Source: Pseudomonas poae (GTDB lineage Bacteria > Pseudomonadota > Gammaproteobacteria > Pseudomonadales > Pseudomonadaceae). Taken from it: a stretch of 64,000 nucleotides of DNA. Both the position numbers and the translations under genes were made by a program. The DNA lies in contig CP110972.1 of assembly GCA_028869255.1 (NCBI GenBank), positions 2,981,001 to 3,045,000 of the forward strand, given 5' to 3'. Positions 30,339-42,743 of this stretch are shown here, piece after piece. The first letter of the stretch is position 1; the number at the start of each line of letters is the position of its first letter. The notes beneath the pieces were generated by a model. That model was not told where the DNA came from. It worked only from the letters and a program-made list of their open reading frames with translations, and did no database searches.

Positions 30339-31244
30339 TTAACGGACAAAATGTTCGGTTTCGACATACACCACCGCATCCCGACGACGACCGCCGAAGG
30401 TGGCCGCGAAGCTGGCGAAGAACGCGCCGATCAGCAGCGCGACAAACATCCACAGCGCAGTCCAGGCAGCGACTTTGGCGGCAGTGTCAGCGGCTTGTTT
30501 GGCTTTGAGCTTGGCGTCCTCGATGGCTTTACGGGCATCGCCGTAGACCTTGTCGATACGCGCCTCGGCGTCGGCCTGGCTGAGGTTGGTGCGCTGGCTG
30601 ATCAACTGGGCCAGGTAGGCACGGTCTTCAGCGGCGAGCTGCCCGTCATTGCTAAGGGTGCGAGCGAAGATCCGGGCCACAACGCCGTGGACCGCATCAT
30701 CGCTGACCGCGGCTGGGCGGTCGTCGCGGAACAGGCTGTCAACGTAATAACCGAAGTCCTCGCTGTTGGCGCCTTTGGCCGCACTGCCTGCCGCCTGGCT
30801 CATGCCGCTGACGGCACCGGAGGCCACGCTGGCACCCGCTTGCACGCCGCCGCTGACCACGCTGCTGACCGAACCGACCACCAGGGTCGCCGTCACCAGT
30901 GTCGCCACGGCCCACGCCAGGAAACCATGGGCGGTGTCGCGAAAGTACACCTCATCGCCGTGCATATTCGCCCATTTCACGCGCAACCGTCCGGCGATGT
31001 AACCGCCCAGCCCGGACGCGACGATCTGGGTAAATGCCAGCCAGATAATCGTGGAAATGCCAAGCCCCTTGGCGCTGATCCCGCTGTCGGCCCACGGCGA
31101 CACCGCCGAAAAACCCAGGCCGAAGCCCAGCAACACCAGAATCAGGGACAGTGCCGCCGCCGCAGCGGCCCCGGCAAATATCGCCCCCCAGGAAACCCCG
31201 GAGAGCGTGCTCGACTCTTGAAGCGTGGATGAGGATGTGATCAT
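30339..31244 (-). CDS. Membrane protein of unknown function with coiled segment
   Basis: 301 residues from ATG 31242-31244 (MITSSSTLQESSTLSGVSWGAIFAGAAAAAALSLILVLLGFGLG). It has three N-terminal helices including a glycine-rich pair, a periplasmic or cytosolic middle with SEDFGYYVDSLFRD and SQRTNLSQADAEARIDKVYGDAR (amphipathic helices), then a last membrane helix (WTALWMFVALLIGAFFASFAATFGG). The layout resembles uncharacterised PhnA-like/YrzE-type Pseudomonas membrane proteins. The longer frame to 31382 has a poor N-terminus and is not used. The 24-residue peptide gene follows. Confidence 0.7.
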   Translation of the reverse strand: MITSSSTLQESSTLSGVSWGAIFAGAAAAAALSLILVLLGFGLGFSAVSPWADSGISAKGLGISTIIWLAFTQIVASGLGGYIAGRLRVKWANMHGDEVYFRDTAHGFLAWAVATLVTATLVVGSVSSVVSGGVQAGASVASGAVSGMSQAAGSAAKGANSEDFGYYVDSLFRDDRPAAVSDDAVHGVVARIFARTLSNDGQLAAEDRAYLAQLISQRTNLSQADAEARIDKVYGDARKAIEDAKLKAKQAADTAAKVAAWTALWMFVALLIGAFFASFAATFGGRRRDAVVYVETEHFVR

Positions 31245-31441
31245 TGTTGTTTTGCTCCCGGCAGGAAAAATAGTGTTACAACTCTCAAAAGGGACAGTGC
31301 AGGCAGCGTGCCAGCCCGGCTCAAATTTAAAATCCTTATATTTCATATAGTTAAGTAATTTGAACTTACTTGAACCATGCAAGTTGCAAGAAATGACCGG
31401 AGCGAGCGGGCGTTATGCAATCTCTCGACGAACACCGCGCA

Positions 31442-31531
31442 GGTGGGAGCTGGCTTGCCTGCGATAGCGTCGTACCAGCCCAGGCACTTGCAACGGATAC
31501 ACCGCCATCGCAGGCAAGCCAGCTCCCACAG
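31442..31531. repeat. REP inverted pair (GCTGGCTTGCCTGCG type)
   Basis: Inverted arms GTGGGAGCTGGCTTGCCTGC and its complement lie in the ~410-base gap between the membrane protein and the response regulator. Apart from this pair and the two divergent promoters, nothing else is recognised there. Confidence 0.9.
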
Positions 31532-31656
31532 GAAACCCAAGGGGCTTATGAAATTTGTGTCAGTTTTGCCAACATGAAGTTTAATTTAGGAAGCGTTCAG
31601 GCAAACCTTGGCAAAATGTGTCCACTTCTAGTGTGAATCGCTCACCAGGTAATCCT

Positions 31657-32340
31657 ATGATCCGTATTTTGACCATCGAGGATGACGCCGTAACAGCCCG
31701 TGAGATCGTCGCCGAGCTGAGTAGCCATGGACTGGATGTAGACTGGGTGGACAACGGCCGCGAAGGCCTGGTCCGTGCCGTGAGTGGGGATTACGACCTG
31801 ATCACCCTCGACCGCATGCTCCCGGAACTCGATGGCCTGGCCATCGTGACGACCCTGCGCACCATCGGTGTGTCGACGCCGATCCTGATGATCAGCGCCC
31901 TCTCCGATGTGGACGAGCGCGTACGCGGCCTGCGGGCCGGCGGTGACGACTACCTCACCAAGCCGTTCGCTTCCGACGAAATGGCGGCCCGCGTCGAAGT
32001 GCTGCTGCGGCGCAAAAGCACGGTCAAGGAATTCGAAACCGCGTTGCGGGTGGCCGACCTCGAACTGAACCTGATCAGCCGCGAAGCCAGCCGCGCCGAA
32101 CAGCCGCTGAGCCTGCTGCCCACCGAATACAAACTGTTGGAATTCCTGATGCGCAACACCGGGCAGATCCTCTCGCGGATGATGATCTTCGAAGAGGTAT
32201 GGGGTTATCACTTCGACCCGGGCACCAACCTGATCGATGTGCACATCGGCCGTCTGCGCAAGAAAATCGACCCACCGGGCCTCACGCCGCTGATCCGCAC
32301 GGTACGAGGTTCCGGTTATGTCATTGCTGAACCCCTCTAA
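31657..32340 (+). CDS. OmpR-type response regulator
   Basis: 227 residues from ATG 31657. The receiver domain has the acidic pocket EDD at 8-10, phospho-acceptor Asp52 (LITLDRMLPELDG), Thr/Ser near ISALS, and Lys in YLTKPF. The C-terminal winged helix is OmpR type (LLPTEYKLLEFLMRNTGQILSRMMIFEEVWGY, DVHIGRLRKKID, RTVRGSGYVI). It overlaps the kinase gene by 23 bases. It controls unknown targets; sequence type is close to regulators of envelope or metal responses, but no specific name is justified. Confidence 0.9.
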   Translation: MIRILTIEDDAVTAREIVAELSSHGLDVDWVDNGREGLVRAVSGDYDLITLDRMLPELDGLAIVTTLRTIGVSTPILMISALSDVDERVRGLRAGGDDYLTKPFASDEMAARVEVLLRRKSTVKEFETALRVADLELNLISREASRAEQPLSLLPTEYKLLEFLMRNTGQILSRMMIFEEVWGYHFDPGTNLIDVHIGRLRKKIDPPGLTPLIRTVRGSGYVIAEPL

Positions 32341-33709
32341 GGGCTGGCGTTCCTCCAGCAGCCGCTTGCTGGCGCTGTACAGCTCGCTGTTCGTGGCCTG
32401 GAGCTGCATCCTCATGGGGGTGCTGTACTACGAGGTTTCGGGTTACCTGGGCGACCTGTCGCGCCATTCGCTGATGCAGCGCCAGCACCTGTTCCAGCGC
32501 TTCGACGGCGAAGAACTGGTGGAGGCCCTGACCACCAGCATGACCTTCGACATGAAGGGCGTGGACGCCTACGGCCTGTTCGATGAGCAATTTCGCCCCT
32601 TGAGCGGGCCGATCCGTGCGGTGCCCCCTGACCTGCCGCTGGACGGCAAGATCCATGCGCTGGCCAATTGCGTCGACTCCGATGACCCCAAACTGCCCAA
32701 GGACAGCTGCGACGCCGTGGCCACCCACACCGACGACGGCCGCTGGCTGGTGCTGGTGCGCGCCAACGGTTCGTTATTTGGCGTGACGCGGATCATCTGG
32801 CACGCCCTGCTGTGGGCGCTGTCGCTGACGATTATCCCAGGCGCCGCCGGCTGGCATTTATTGCGGCGCCGCCCGCTGCGCCGCATCCGTGGGATCCAGG
32901 CCAGCGCCGAGGCCATCGTTGCCGGCGACCTGACTCACCGCTTGCCGCTGTCCAATCGACGCGACGAACTGGACATGCTCGCGGCCATCGTCAACGCCAT
33001 GCTCGATCGCATCGAGAAGCTGATGAACGAGGTCAAGGGCGTGTGCGACAACATTGCCCACGACCTGCGCACCCCGCTCACCCGACTGCGGGCGCAGCTG
33101 TACCGCATCAAACAGGAGGCTGAAGAGGGTTCGGTCTACGCGGTGAAACTGGATGACGCGATTGCCGAAACCGACACGCTGATGGCGCGCTTTCGCGGGC
33201 TGTTGCGGATCTCGGAACTGGAGGACCACCAGCGTCGCTCGGGTTTCCTGGTGATGGACCCCTTGCCGCTGCTGCGCGAATTGCACGATTTCTACCTGCC
33301 GCTGGCGGAAGAAGGCGAGTTGCAGTTGCGCCTCGAAGTGCCCGACTCCCTGCCGTGGATCACCGGCGACCGTGCGCTGCTGTTCGAAGCCCTGGCCAAC
33401 CTGCTGAGCAACTCGATCAAGTTCTCGCCACCCGGCGGTGAAGTGATTCTGCGGGCATCGAATGACGCTGGCAGCACGCGCATCGAGGTGCACGACTCCG
33501 GCCCGGGGATTCCCGCCGCAGAACGCGACGCCGTGTTCCAGCGCTTCTATCGCGTGGATGAAAGCGACCAGCAAGGCGGGTTCGGGTTGGGCTTGTCGAT
33601 TGTGGCGGCGATCATCAACTTGCATGGGTTCAAGCTGGACGTGGGCAGCAGCGAGCAAGGCGGCGCACGGTTGATCCTGGAATGCCGCCAGCAACTGATG
33701 CCCAAATAG
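32318..33709 (+). CDS. Sensor histidine kinase partner
   Basis: 463 residues. Two membrane helices (about 15-40 and 155-180) enclose a ~115-residue periplasmic sensor that contains a CVDSDDPKLPKDSC cysteine pair. HAMP follows (RRIRGIQASAEAIVAGDLTHRLPLS), then the H-box CDNIAHDLRTPLTRLRAQ, N-box LLSNSIKFSPPGGEV, and ATP-lid motifs DSGPGIP and GFGLGLSIV. It phosphorylates the overlapping response regulator. The paired cysteines could form a redox-sensitive disulfide. Confidence 0.9.
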   Translation: MSLLNPSKGWRSSSSRLLALYSSLFVAWSCILMGVLYYEVSGYLGDLSRHSLMQRQHLFQRFDGEELVEALTTSMTFDMKGVDAYGLFDEQFRPLSGPIRAVPPDLPLDGKIHALANCVDSDDPKLPKDSCDAVATHTDDGRWLVLVRANGSLFGVTRIIWHALLWALSLTIIPGAAGWHLLRRRPLRRIRGIQASAEAIVAGDLTHRLPLSNRRDELDMLAAIVNAMLDRIEKLMNEVKGVCDNIAHDLRTPLTRLRAQLYRIKQEAEEGSVYAVKLDDAIAETDTLMARFRGLLRISELEDHQRRSGFLVMDPLPLLRELHDFYLPLAEEGELQLRLEVPDSLPWITGDRALLFEALANLLSNSIKFSPPGGEVILRASNDAGSTRIEVHDSGPGIPAAERDAVFQRFYRVDESDQQGGFGLGLSIVAAIINLHGFKLDVGSSEQGGARLILECRQQLMPK

Positions 33710-33728
33710 TCCAAACGCCACAAAAACC

Positions 33729-33818
33729 TGTGGGAGCTGGCTTGCCTGCGATGGCAATGTATCAGGCGACTTTTTCATTGCCTGACACTGCGCTATCGCA
33801 GGCAAGCCAGCTCCCACA
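33729..33818. repeat. REP inverted pair (GCTGGCTTGCCTGCG type)
   Basis: Arms TGTGGGAGCTGGCTTGCCTG and complement separated by ~40 bases, between the convergent kinase and SRPBCC genes. It is a likely transcription boundary. Confidence 0.9.
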
Positions 33819-33841
33819 TGAGCCTAGCGCTGGCTCCTGGG

Positions 33842-34258
33842 TCAGGCCGGGAAGTTGGCCCGCAGCGCCTCAAGCCCGCCGCTGTACACACCGGCAAACA
33901 ACTCTTGCACTGCCTGCTCCGTGGTGCCCACCGCCGGGGTGAACACACCGGACCAGGTCACCTTGGCCGACGACTCGCTCAGCGCTTCAACCTGCAACGT
34001 CGCCAGATACGCACTCACCGGAAACGGCGATTGCTCGATGGTGTAGCTGTAAGTACGGCCCACGTTATCGAAGCTCTGCAGACGCTCCACGATCACAGCA
34101 CCGTCGGCGGTTTGCAGGTGACGCACGCGGCCGCCGTCGCTGGGCTCGCTCTTGACGATAAACGCCAGCCAATCCGGCAGGCTGTTGAAGCCGCCGACCA
34201 ATTGCCAGACCTGATCGGCCGACACCGGGATTTCAATCACAGAAGACGCTGTTGCCAC
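33842..34258 (-). CDS. SRPBCC (START/Bet v1-like) family protein
   Basis: 138 residues. The fold signature is SSVIEIPVSADQVWQLVGGFNSLPDWLAFI at the start, a beta-sheet centre (RVRHLQTADGAVIVERLQSFDNVGRTYSYTI), and a long C-terminal helix. The family binds hydrophobic ligands and includes polyketide cyclase-like proteins. It is the last gene of an operon with an SDR (26-base gap) and an aldo/keto reductase. It may bind or carry the substrate of these redox enzymes. Confidence 0.85.
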   Translation of the reverse strand: MATASSVIEIPVSADQVWQLVGGFNSLPDWLAFIVKSEPSDGGRVRHLQTADGAVIVERLQSFDNVGRTYSYTIEQSPFPVSAYLATLQVEALSESSAKVTWSGVFTPAVGTTEQAVQELFAGVYSGGLEALRANFPA

Positions 34259-34284
34259 GATAAATACTCCAGAAGATAAAAAAT

Positions 34285-35082
34285 TCAGATCGCCATGCTG
34301 TCGACAACACCACCATCGACTCGCAACGCGGCGCCCGTGGTTGCAGAAGACAGGGGTGAAGCAATGTACGCCACCAGGTTGGCCACTTCATCCACATTCG
34401 CGGCCCGCTGGATGATCGACGTGGGGCGCGCATTGCGCACAAACACATCGGCTTCATCCCGCGCACTGCGCCCGGACTTGGCGGTGGCGTCCTTGAGCAT
34501 CTGCTCCAGGCCGTCGGTGAAGGTCGGCCCCGGCAAAATCGCATTGACGGTCACGCCGGTGCCGGCCAAACGCTTGGCCAGGCCGTGGGACACCGCCAGG
34601 TTGGCACTTTTGGTCACGCCATAGTTGATCATGTCCGCCGGCGTCGCCACTCCGGACTCCGACGACAGGAAAATCACCCGCCCCCAGCCCTGCTGCACCA
34701 TACCCGGTGTGTAATGCCGCGCCAGGCGCACGCCGGAGATTACGTTGACCTCATAGAAGCGCGTCCATTCGCTGTCCGGCGCGTCGAAGAAATCCACATC
34801 GTTGAAGATGCCCAGGTTGTTGACCAGGATGTCGGCACGTGGTTCGGCGGCGAACAGCTTCTCGGCCCCCTCCGCGGTGCCAAGGTCCGCCACCAACCCG
34901 CGCAGGTCGGCGCCCGGCACCGCCTGGCGAATGCTCGCCAACGCCTCGTCGACCTTGCCCGCTTCACGCCCGATCACCACCACGGTGGCACCGGACTGCG
35001 CGAGGGCCTGGCTGATTCCCAGGCCGATACCGGCGGTGCTGCCGCTGACAATCGCTACTTTGCCGCTTACATCAATCTTCAT
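34285..35082 (-). CDS. Short-chain dehydrogenase/reductase
   Basis: 265 residues, classical SDR: cofactor motif SGSTAGIGLGI at residue ~14, NNLG (variant of NNAG), catalytic Ser in IFLSSESG, and YxxxK as YGVTK about residue 155. It ends with the typical GAALRVDGGVVDS. Substrate is unknown. It lies between an aldo/keto reductase (15-base gap) and the SRPBCC gene, all under the divergent LysR regulator (inferred). Confidence 0.88.
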   Translation of the reverse strand: MKIDVSGKVAIVSGSTAGIGLGISQALAQSGATVVVIGREAGKVDEALASIRQAVPGADLRGLVADLGTAEGAEKLFAAEPRADILVNNLGIFNDVDFFDAPDSEWTRFYEVNVISGVRLARHYTPGMVQQGWGRVIFLSSESGVATPADMINYGVTKSANLAVSHGLAKRLAGTGVTVNAILPGPTFTDGLEQMLKDATAKSGRSARDEADVFVRNARPTSIIQRAANVDEVANLVAYIASPLSSATTGAALRVDGGVVDSMAI

Positions 35083-35097
35083 CGCAAAATCCTCAGG

Positions 35098-36102
35098 TTA
35101 GAGCGGCAGGGGCGCGTGTGGCGAAATCAACTTCGCGTCGCGCAGGGCCTGCCAGAAGGCCGCCGGAATCTTCTCTGACAACGCGCCGGCGTCTTCGGCA
35201 ATTCGCCCCGGACGACTGGCACCCGGAATCACTGCGGCCACGGCCGGGTGGGCCAGGGAAAACTGCAATGCCGCGGCTTTTACGCTGACCCCGAATGCCT
35301 GGGCAATCGCCTTGATCTGCTCGACCTTGCCGATGATCGCCGGGCTGGCTGGTTGGTACTCAAAATGCGCCCCACCGGCCAGGATGCCCGAACTGTAAGG
35401 GCCGCCGACCACGATCTCGACGTTCTGCGCCAGCGCCGCATCCATCAGGCGTTGCAGGGCGCGCTCGTGGTCCAGCAGCGTGTAGCGGCCGGCCAGCAGA
35501 AAACCGTCGGGCTGGGCTTCGCTCAGGTCCAAAGTCAGCTCGCAAGGCTCGACGCGGTTCACGCCCAGGCCCCAGGCCTTGATCACGCCTTCTTCGCGCA
35601 AGCGGGTCAGCACCTTGAATGCGCCGGTGCGGGCCTGGTTGAAGTATTCCAGCCACTGGTCGCCGTAAAAATCCTGGGCGATGTCGTGAATCCACACGAT
35701 GTCCAGGCGATCGGTTTGCAGGCGCTGCAGGCTGTCTTCGATGGAGCGCAAAGTGGCATCGGCGCTGTAGTCGTTGACCATCTTGTTTGGGCGCCCGTGT
35801 TCGAACACACCGCTTTTTTCGCCGAGATCGCGGGGGCGTTCCTCGACTTCATCGAGAATCAGCCGGCCGACTTTGGTGCTGAGCACAAAGTCATCGCGCT
35901 TGTACCGGGACAGGGCCTGGCCCAGACGGATTTCCGACAGGCCCGAGCCGTAGAACGGTGCAGTGTCGAAATAACGCACGCCCTGGTTCCAGGCGGCTTC
36001 GACGGTGGCCTGGGCTTCGTCCTCGGGAATGGCGCGGAACATATTGCCCAAGGGTGCGGTGCCGAAGCCCAGTACACCCGGCAGTTTGTCTTTCAAGCTC
36101 AT
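35098..36102 (-). CDS. Aldo/keto reductase (D-threo-aldose 1-dehydrogenase / pyridoxal dehydrogenase type)
   Basis: 334 residues with a TIM-barrel AKR fold. The N-terminus LPGVLGFGTAPLGNMFRAIPEDEA and DTAPFYGSGLSEIRLGQAL contain the Asp and Tyr of the catalytic tetrad. VLSTKVGRLI supplies the Lys, and IHDIAQDFYGDQ the His region. The PNKMVNDYSADATLRSIEDSLQRL segment is typical of the fucose/D-threo-aldose or pyridoxal 4-dehydrogenase branch. It is first in the three-gene operon. Confidence 0.85.
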   Translation of the reverse strand: MSLKDKLPGVLGFGTAPLGNMFRAIPEDEAQATVEAAWNQGVRYFDTAPFYGSGLSEIRLGQALSRYKRDDFVLSTKVGRLILDEVEERPRDLGEKSGVFEHGRPNKMVNDYSADATLRSIEDSLQRLQTDRLDIVWIHDIAQDFYGDQWLEYFNQARTGAFKVLTRLREEGVIKAWGLGVNRVEPCELTLDLSEAQPDGFLLAGRYTLLDHERALQRLMDAALAQNVEIVVGGPYSSGILAGGAHFEYQPASPAIIGKVEQIKAIAQAFGVSVKAAALQFSLAHPAVAAVIPGASRPGRIAEDAGALSEKIPAAFWQALRDAKLISPHAPLPL

Positions 36103-36144
36103 GGTTGGATCCTCAATCGGTTCAGGGTCGCGGTGACCGTTGGG

Positions 36145-36166
36145 TAGATCCTAGATTGCCTAGATC
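36145..36166. promoter_or_regulatory. TAGAT(C/T) repeats in the LysR/AKR divergent promoter
   Basis: Three words TAGATC, TAGATT and TAGATC occur within 22 bases in the 114-base divergent gap. LysR proteins bind short interrupted repeats in this position. Assignment is tentative. Confidence 0.35.
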
Positions 36167-36216
36167 GGACCGTCCAAGACATACTGCGACCAACTTAAGT
36201 CTCATCAGGTCTAACC

Positions 36217-37116
36217 ATGATCGATCTCCGCCAACTGCGCTACTTCGAAGTGGTCGCCGAAGAACAACACGTCGGCCGCGCTGCCGAGCGCCTGCATATC
36301 TCCCAATCGCCGTTGAGCCGGCAGATTGCCCAGCTCGAAGAGCGCCTGGGCCTGACCCTGTTCGAACGCAGCCAGCAGCGCATCCGCCTGACCCGCGATG
36401 GCCAGACCTTTCTTGCCGAAACCAAGGCGCTGCTGACCCACGCCAACCGCCTGGAATCCCTGGGCAAGCGCCTGGGCCGGGGCGAAGAAGGCGGCCTGTG
36501 CATCGGCTATATCGAGAACGCCATGCATGCCGGCGTGTTGCCGAATGCCTTGCGTGTATTGCGCGACGAGCGCCCTACCGTGCACATCAAGCTGTACAAC
36601 CTGCCGTCCCTGGAGCAACTCGAAGGCTTGCGCCAGCGCAGCCTGGACATTGCCCTGGTCGGCGAACCACCGGCCGCCGACGATCCGGACCTGAGCGCAT
36701 TGCAAGTGCTGGACGACCCGATGCTACTGGCCCTGCCCGAGCACCATCCGCTGGCGCAACAGCGTGAGTTACTGCCCGAACACCTGGCCGAACAGCAATG
36801 GATCGGCGTGCAACGCAAACCCGGCGCCCGCCCCGCCGATGACTTTGTCGCCGCCTGTATCCGCGCCGGTTTCACCCCGCACATCCCCATGGAAGCCGGC
36901 GAGCCGTTTACCGCATTGGGCCTGGTGGCGTCGGGGCTGGGCGTGGCAATGGTGCAAAAGGGCCTGAGCCGCAATGCACCGCCCGGCGTGGTATTGCGCG
37001 AACTGCCGTGGCTGACCTACACCACGCCGCTGTGGGCGGCATGGCATCGCATCAACCTGCGGCCCTTGGTGGAAACCTTCAGGAAGGTGCTGACCGAGCC
37101 TGCTCACGCCCGTTGA
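36217..37116 (+). CDS. LysR-family transcriptional regulator
   Basis: 299 residues. The LysR winged HTH at the N-terminus is MIDLRQLRYFEVVAEEQHVGRAAERLHISQSPLSRQIAQLEERLG. The C-terminal effector domain is PBP2 type with YNLPSLEQLEGL and GLVASGLGVAMVQKG. It is divergent from the AKR-SDR-SRPBCC operon, which it probably controls. Its 3' end overlaps the convergent DMT transporter gene by 38 bases. Confidence 0.9.
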   Translation: MIDLRQLRYFEVVAEEQHVGRAAERLHISQSPLSRQIAQLEERLGLTLFERSQQRIRLTRDGQTFLAETKALLTHANRLESLGKRLGRGEEGGLCIGYIENAMHAGVLPNALRVLRDERPTVHIKLYNLPSLEQLEGLRQRSLDIALVGEPPAADDPDLSALQVLDDPMLLALPEHHPLAQQRELLPEHLAEQQWIGVQRKPGARPADDFVAACIRAGFTPHIPMEAGEPFTALGLVASGLGVAMVQKGLSRNAPPGVVLRELPWLTYTTPLWAAWHRINLRPLVETFRKVLTEPAHAR

Positions 37117-37993
37117 GGCGCGCCGAAATACCGCTGGAGTTGACGAAAATCGCGATACCGATAAACACCAGCCCAATCGCCACCCCCTGCCCCAGGCTCA
37201 GGTGCTCACCCAGAAACACATACGAGGTGAGCAACCCCGAGACCGGCACCATCAGCGACAACGGTGCCACGATCGACGCCGGGTATTTCTTCATCAGGTT
37301 GTTCCACACGCGGTAGCCCACGAGGGTGGTGATATAGCACTGGAACACAATCGAAAACGCCGCGCCCCAGGTCAGGTCCGCCACCAGCCTCTGCAAAGGC
37401 CCGACGCCCTCGAAGCGCAAGGTCATCAGCAACAGGATCGGAATCGAAAACAGGCTCGACCAGACGATAAAAGCCACCATATCCTCCGGTTTGTTGACCT
37501 TGACGATCAGGTTGCACAACGACCACGACAACGCCGCCACTAACACCAGCAAAATGCCCAGCGTGGTCGAGGGTTTGTCCGACAAGTGCAGGATCATGAA
37601 CAACCCCAGCGCAGAAAACAGCATCCCCGCGCCGTGAATGCGGCTGATCGGCTCGTTCAGAAACAAGCGGCTCATGATGATGGTGAAAAACGCACTGAAC
37701 TGCAGGAACACCGAAGACATCCCGGCCGACAAGCCGTTGTGCATCGCCACATTCACCACGCCCCACAGCCCTGCGCCAAACAGCACCCCATACGCCGCCA
37801 GCGTGGCATAGCTGACGCCCCTTGGCTTGGGGATAAACAGCACCAGCGGCACTGCGCAGAAGGTGAACCGCAACAGCGTCAGCAGAGTCGGATCAAGGGA
37901 CTGCAGGCCCAGGCCGATCACTGAAAAGTTGGCGCCCCAGATAACCGTTACGCCAAGGCCGGCGAGTAGATCGGTTTTGCTCAAGTGCATCAC
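37079..37993 (-). CDS. EamA/DMT-family transporter
   Basis: 304 residues with ten predicted membrane helices in two EamA repeats (LLAGLGVTVIWGANFSVIGLGL ... and TTLGILLVLVAALSWSLCNLIVKV...). The family exports amino acids and small metabolites. The ATG is only 8 bases after the 2OG oxygenase stop, so the two share a transcript. The 3' end overlaps lysR tail-to-tail. The substrate may be the oxygenase product (inference). Confidence 0.85.
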   Translation of the reverse strand: MMHLSKTDLLAGLGVTVIWGANFSVIGLGLQSLDPTLLTLLRFTFCAVPLVLFIPKPRGVSYATLAAYGVLFGAGLWGVVNVAMHNGLSAGMSSVFLQFSAFFTIIMSRLFLNEPISRIHGAGMLFSALGLFMILHLSDKPSTTLGILLVLVAALSWSLCNLIVKVNKPEDMVAFIVWSSLFSIPILLLMTLRFEGVGPLQRLVADLTWGAAFSIVFQCYITTLVGYRVWNNLMKKYPASIVAPLSLMVPVSGLLTSYVFLGEHLSLGQGVAIGLVFIGIAIFVNSSGISARLNGREQARSAPS

Positions 37994-38000
37994 GCGCCCC

Positions 38001-38681
38001 TTACGCCAGTGTCTTCGGCTGCATGCCGTAATAGACGAAGTTGTCGAAGTCTTCGTGGCGATAGGTGTCGTGGCGCTCGTAGTAGTTGTACACCACCGAC
38101 AGCTTCTGTTCGGTCTCGGTGGGCTCGCTGTGATGCAGGGTCTTGCGACCTTGCATGATCAACAGCGAACCTTTGGAGGCGAAGATTCGGCGGTGCTCGA
38201 TCCAGGGTTTTTCCTGGCTGGGATGGCAGCGCTCGACCTGCATGCACAGCGGCGCTTCCACGTTGGTGGTGAGAAACAACAGCACGGTAATCCCGTTGGT
38301 GTCGTAATGCAGCCCAAGAGTGCCGCCCCCGGGCGGGTAGGCCTTGATATTGATATCCGAGAGCGGGTACGGCGACACCACCGTGTCGGTGTGGGTGATC
38401 AGGCTGACCAGCGGCACCAGGCTGTGGTAGATCGCGGTCAGTTCCGGCAGATGGCGGCGGATAGCGTCGCCCTTGAAGATGTGGTGGTTGTAGGCGCCTC
38501 CCAGGTCCGAAACGGCATCGGTGCCCAGGCCCTGGTGCTTGACCAAGTCTACCCCCTGCGCATCGATAATGCGGTTGACCCGAGCCGCCAGCGCGTCACA
38601 CAGGTCCTGCGGAATAAGCCCGCCGATGACCGTTGCAAGGTTGTAGAAGTAGTCGTGCCGGTGTTGATTAACGTTAAACAT
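38001..38681 (-). CDS. 2-oxoglutarate/Fe(II)-dependent dioxygenase
   Basis: 226 residues from ATG 38679-38681, chosen because AGGGAGG lies 6 bases upstream; an ATG two codons earlier abuts the ribosome site. The double-stranded beta-helix has the iron triad HYD (in GTLGLHYDTNG) and a distal His in TLHHSEPT. A likely 2OG-binding segment follows (EQKLSVVYNYYER). The substrate is unknown. It is co-transcribed with a DMT exporter. It sits beside polyamine genes but is separated from them by a 164-base promoter region with strong palindromes. Confidence 0.75.
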   Translation of the reverse strand: MFNVNQHRHDYFYNLATVIGGLIPQDLCDALAARVNRIIDAQGVDLVKHQGLGTDAVSDLGGAYNHHIFKGDAIRRHLPELTAIYHSLVPLVSLITHTDTVVSPYPLSDINIKAYPPGGGTLGLHYDTNGITVLLFLTTNVEAPLCMQVERCHPSQEKPWIEHRRIFASKGSLLIMQGRKTLHHSEPTETEQKLSVVYNYYERHDTYRHEDFDNFVYYGMQPKTLA

Positions 38682-38718
38682 ATGCATCCTCCCTGGACAA
38701 AATCTGTGCGGGGCGGAA

Positions 38719-38728
38719 TTTACGTAAA
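38719..38728. promoter_or_regulatory. TTTACGTAAA palindrome upstream of the 2OG oxygenase
   Basis: An exact 10-base palindrome 38 bases upstream of the start codon. Together with the ACCGTACGGT palindrome it suggests dimeric regulator binding. No function is proven. Confidence 0.35.
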
Positions 38729-38748
38729 GATCGCTAACTCGGTAACTA

Positions 38749-38758
38749 ACCGTACGGT
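38749..38758. promoter_or_regulatory. ACCGTACGGT palindrome, TetR-like operator candidate
   Basis: An exact 10-base palindrome that extends to 16 bases with one mismatched pair (CTAACCGTACGGTCAG). Such ACCG..CGGT sites are typical TetR-family operators. No TetR gene lies nearby, so the regulator would act from elsewhere. Confidence 0.45.
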
Positions 38759-38845
38759 CAGTAGTAAAACCGCGCAAAAGGTGTCTGCGAAAAGGCACTT
38801 CGCCCCTTCGACAGCACACCCTGCACGGTTAAACGGAAGGTTTAC

Positions 38846-42605
<3,760 letters not shown>

Positions 42606-42743
42606 AAGGACCTCGTCATGGGTGGGATGCCACGCCAGCTTGTGCTTGCGGCGCATTGAGGTCTATCTTGGGCCAGCCCTGCAACGGCATCTATCCACTT
42701 TGCACGCCCCACAACGCACCAATAGAGTGCGCACGGATCACCC

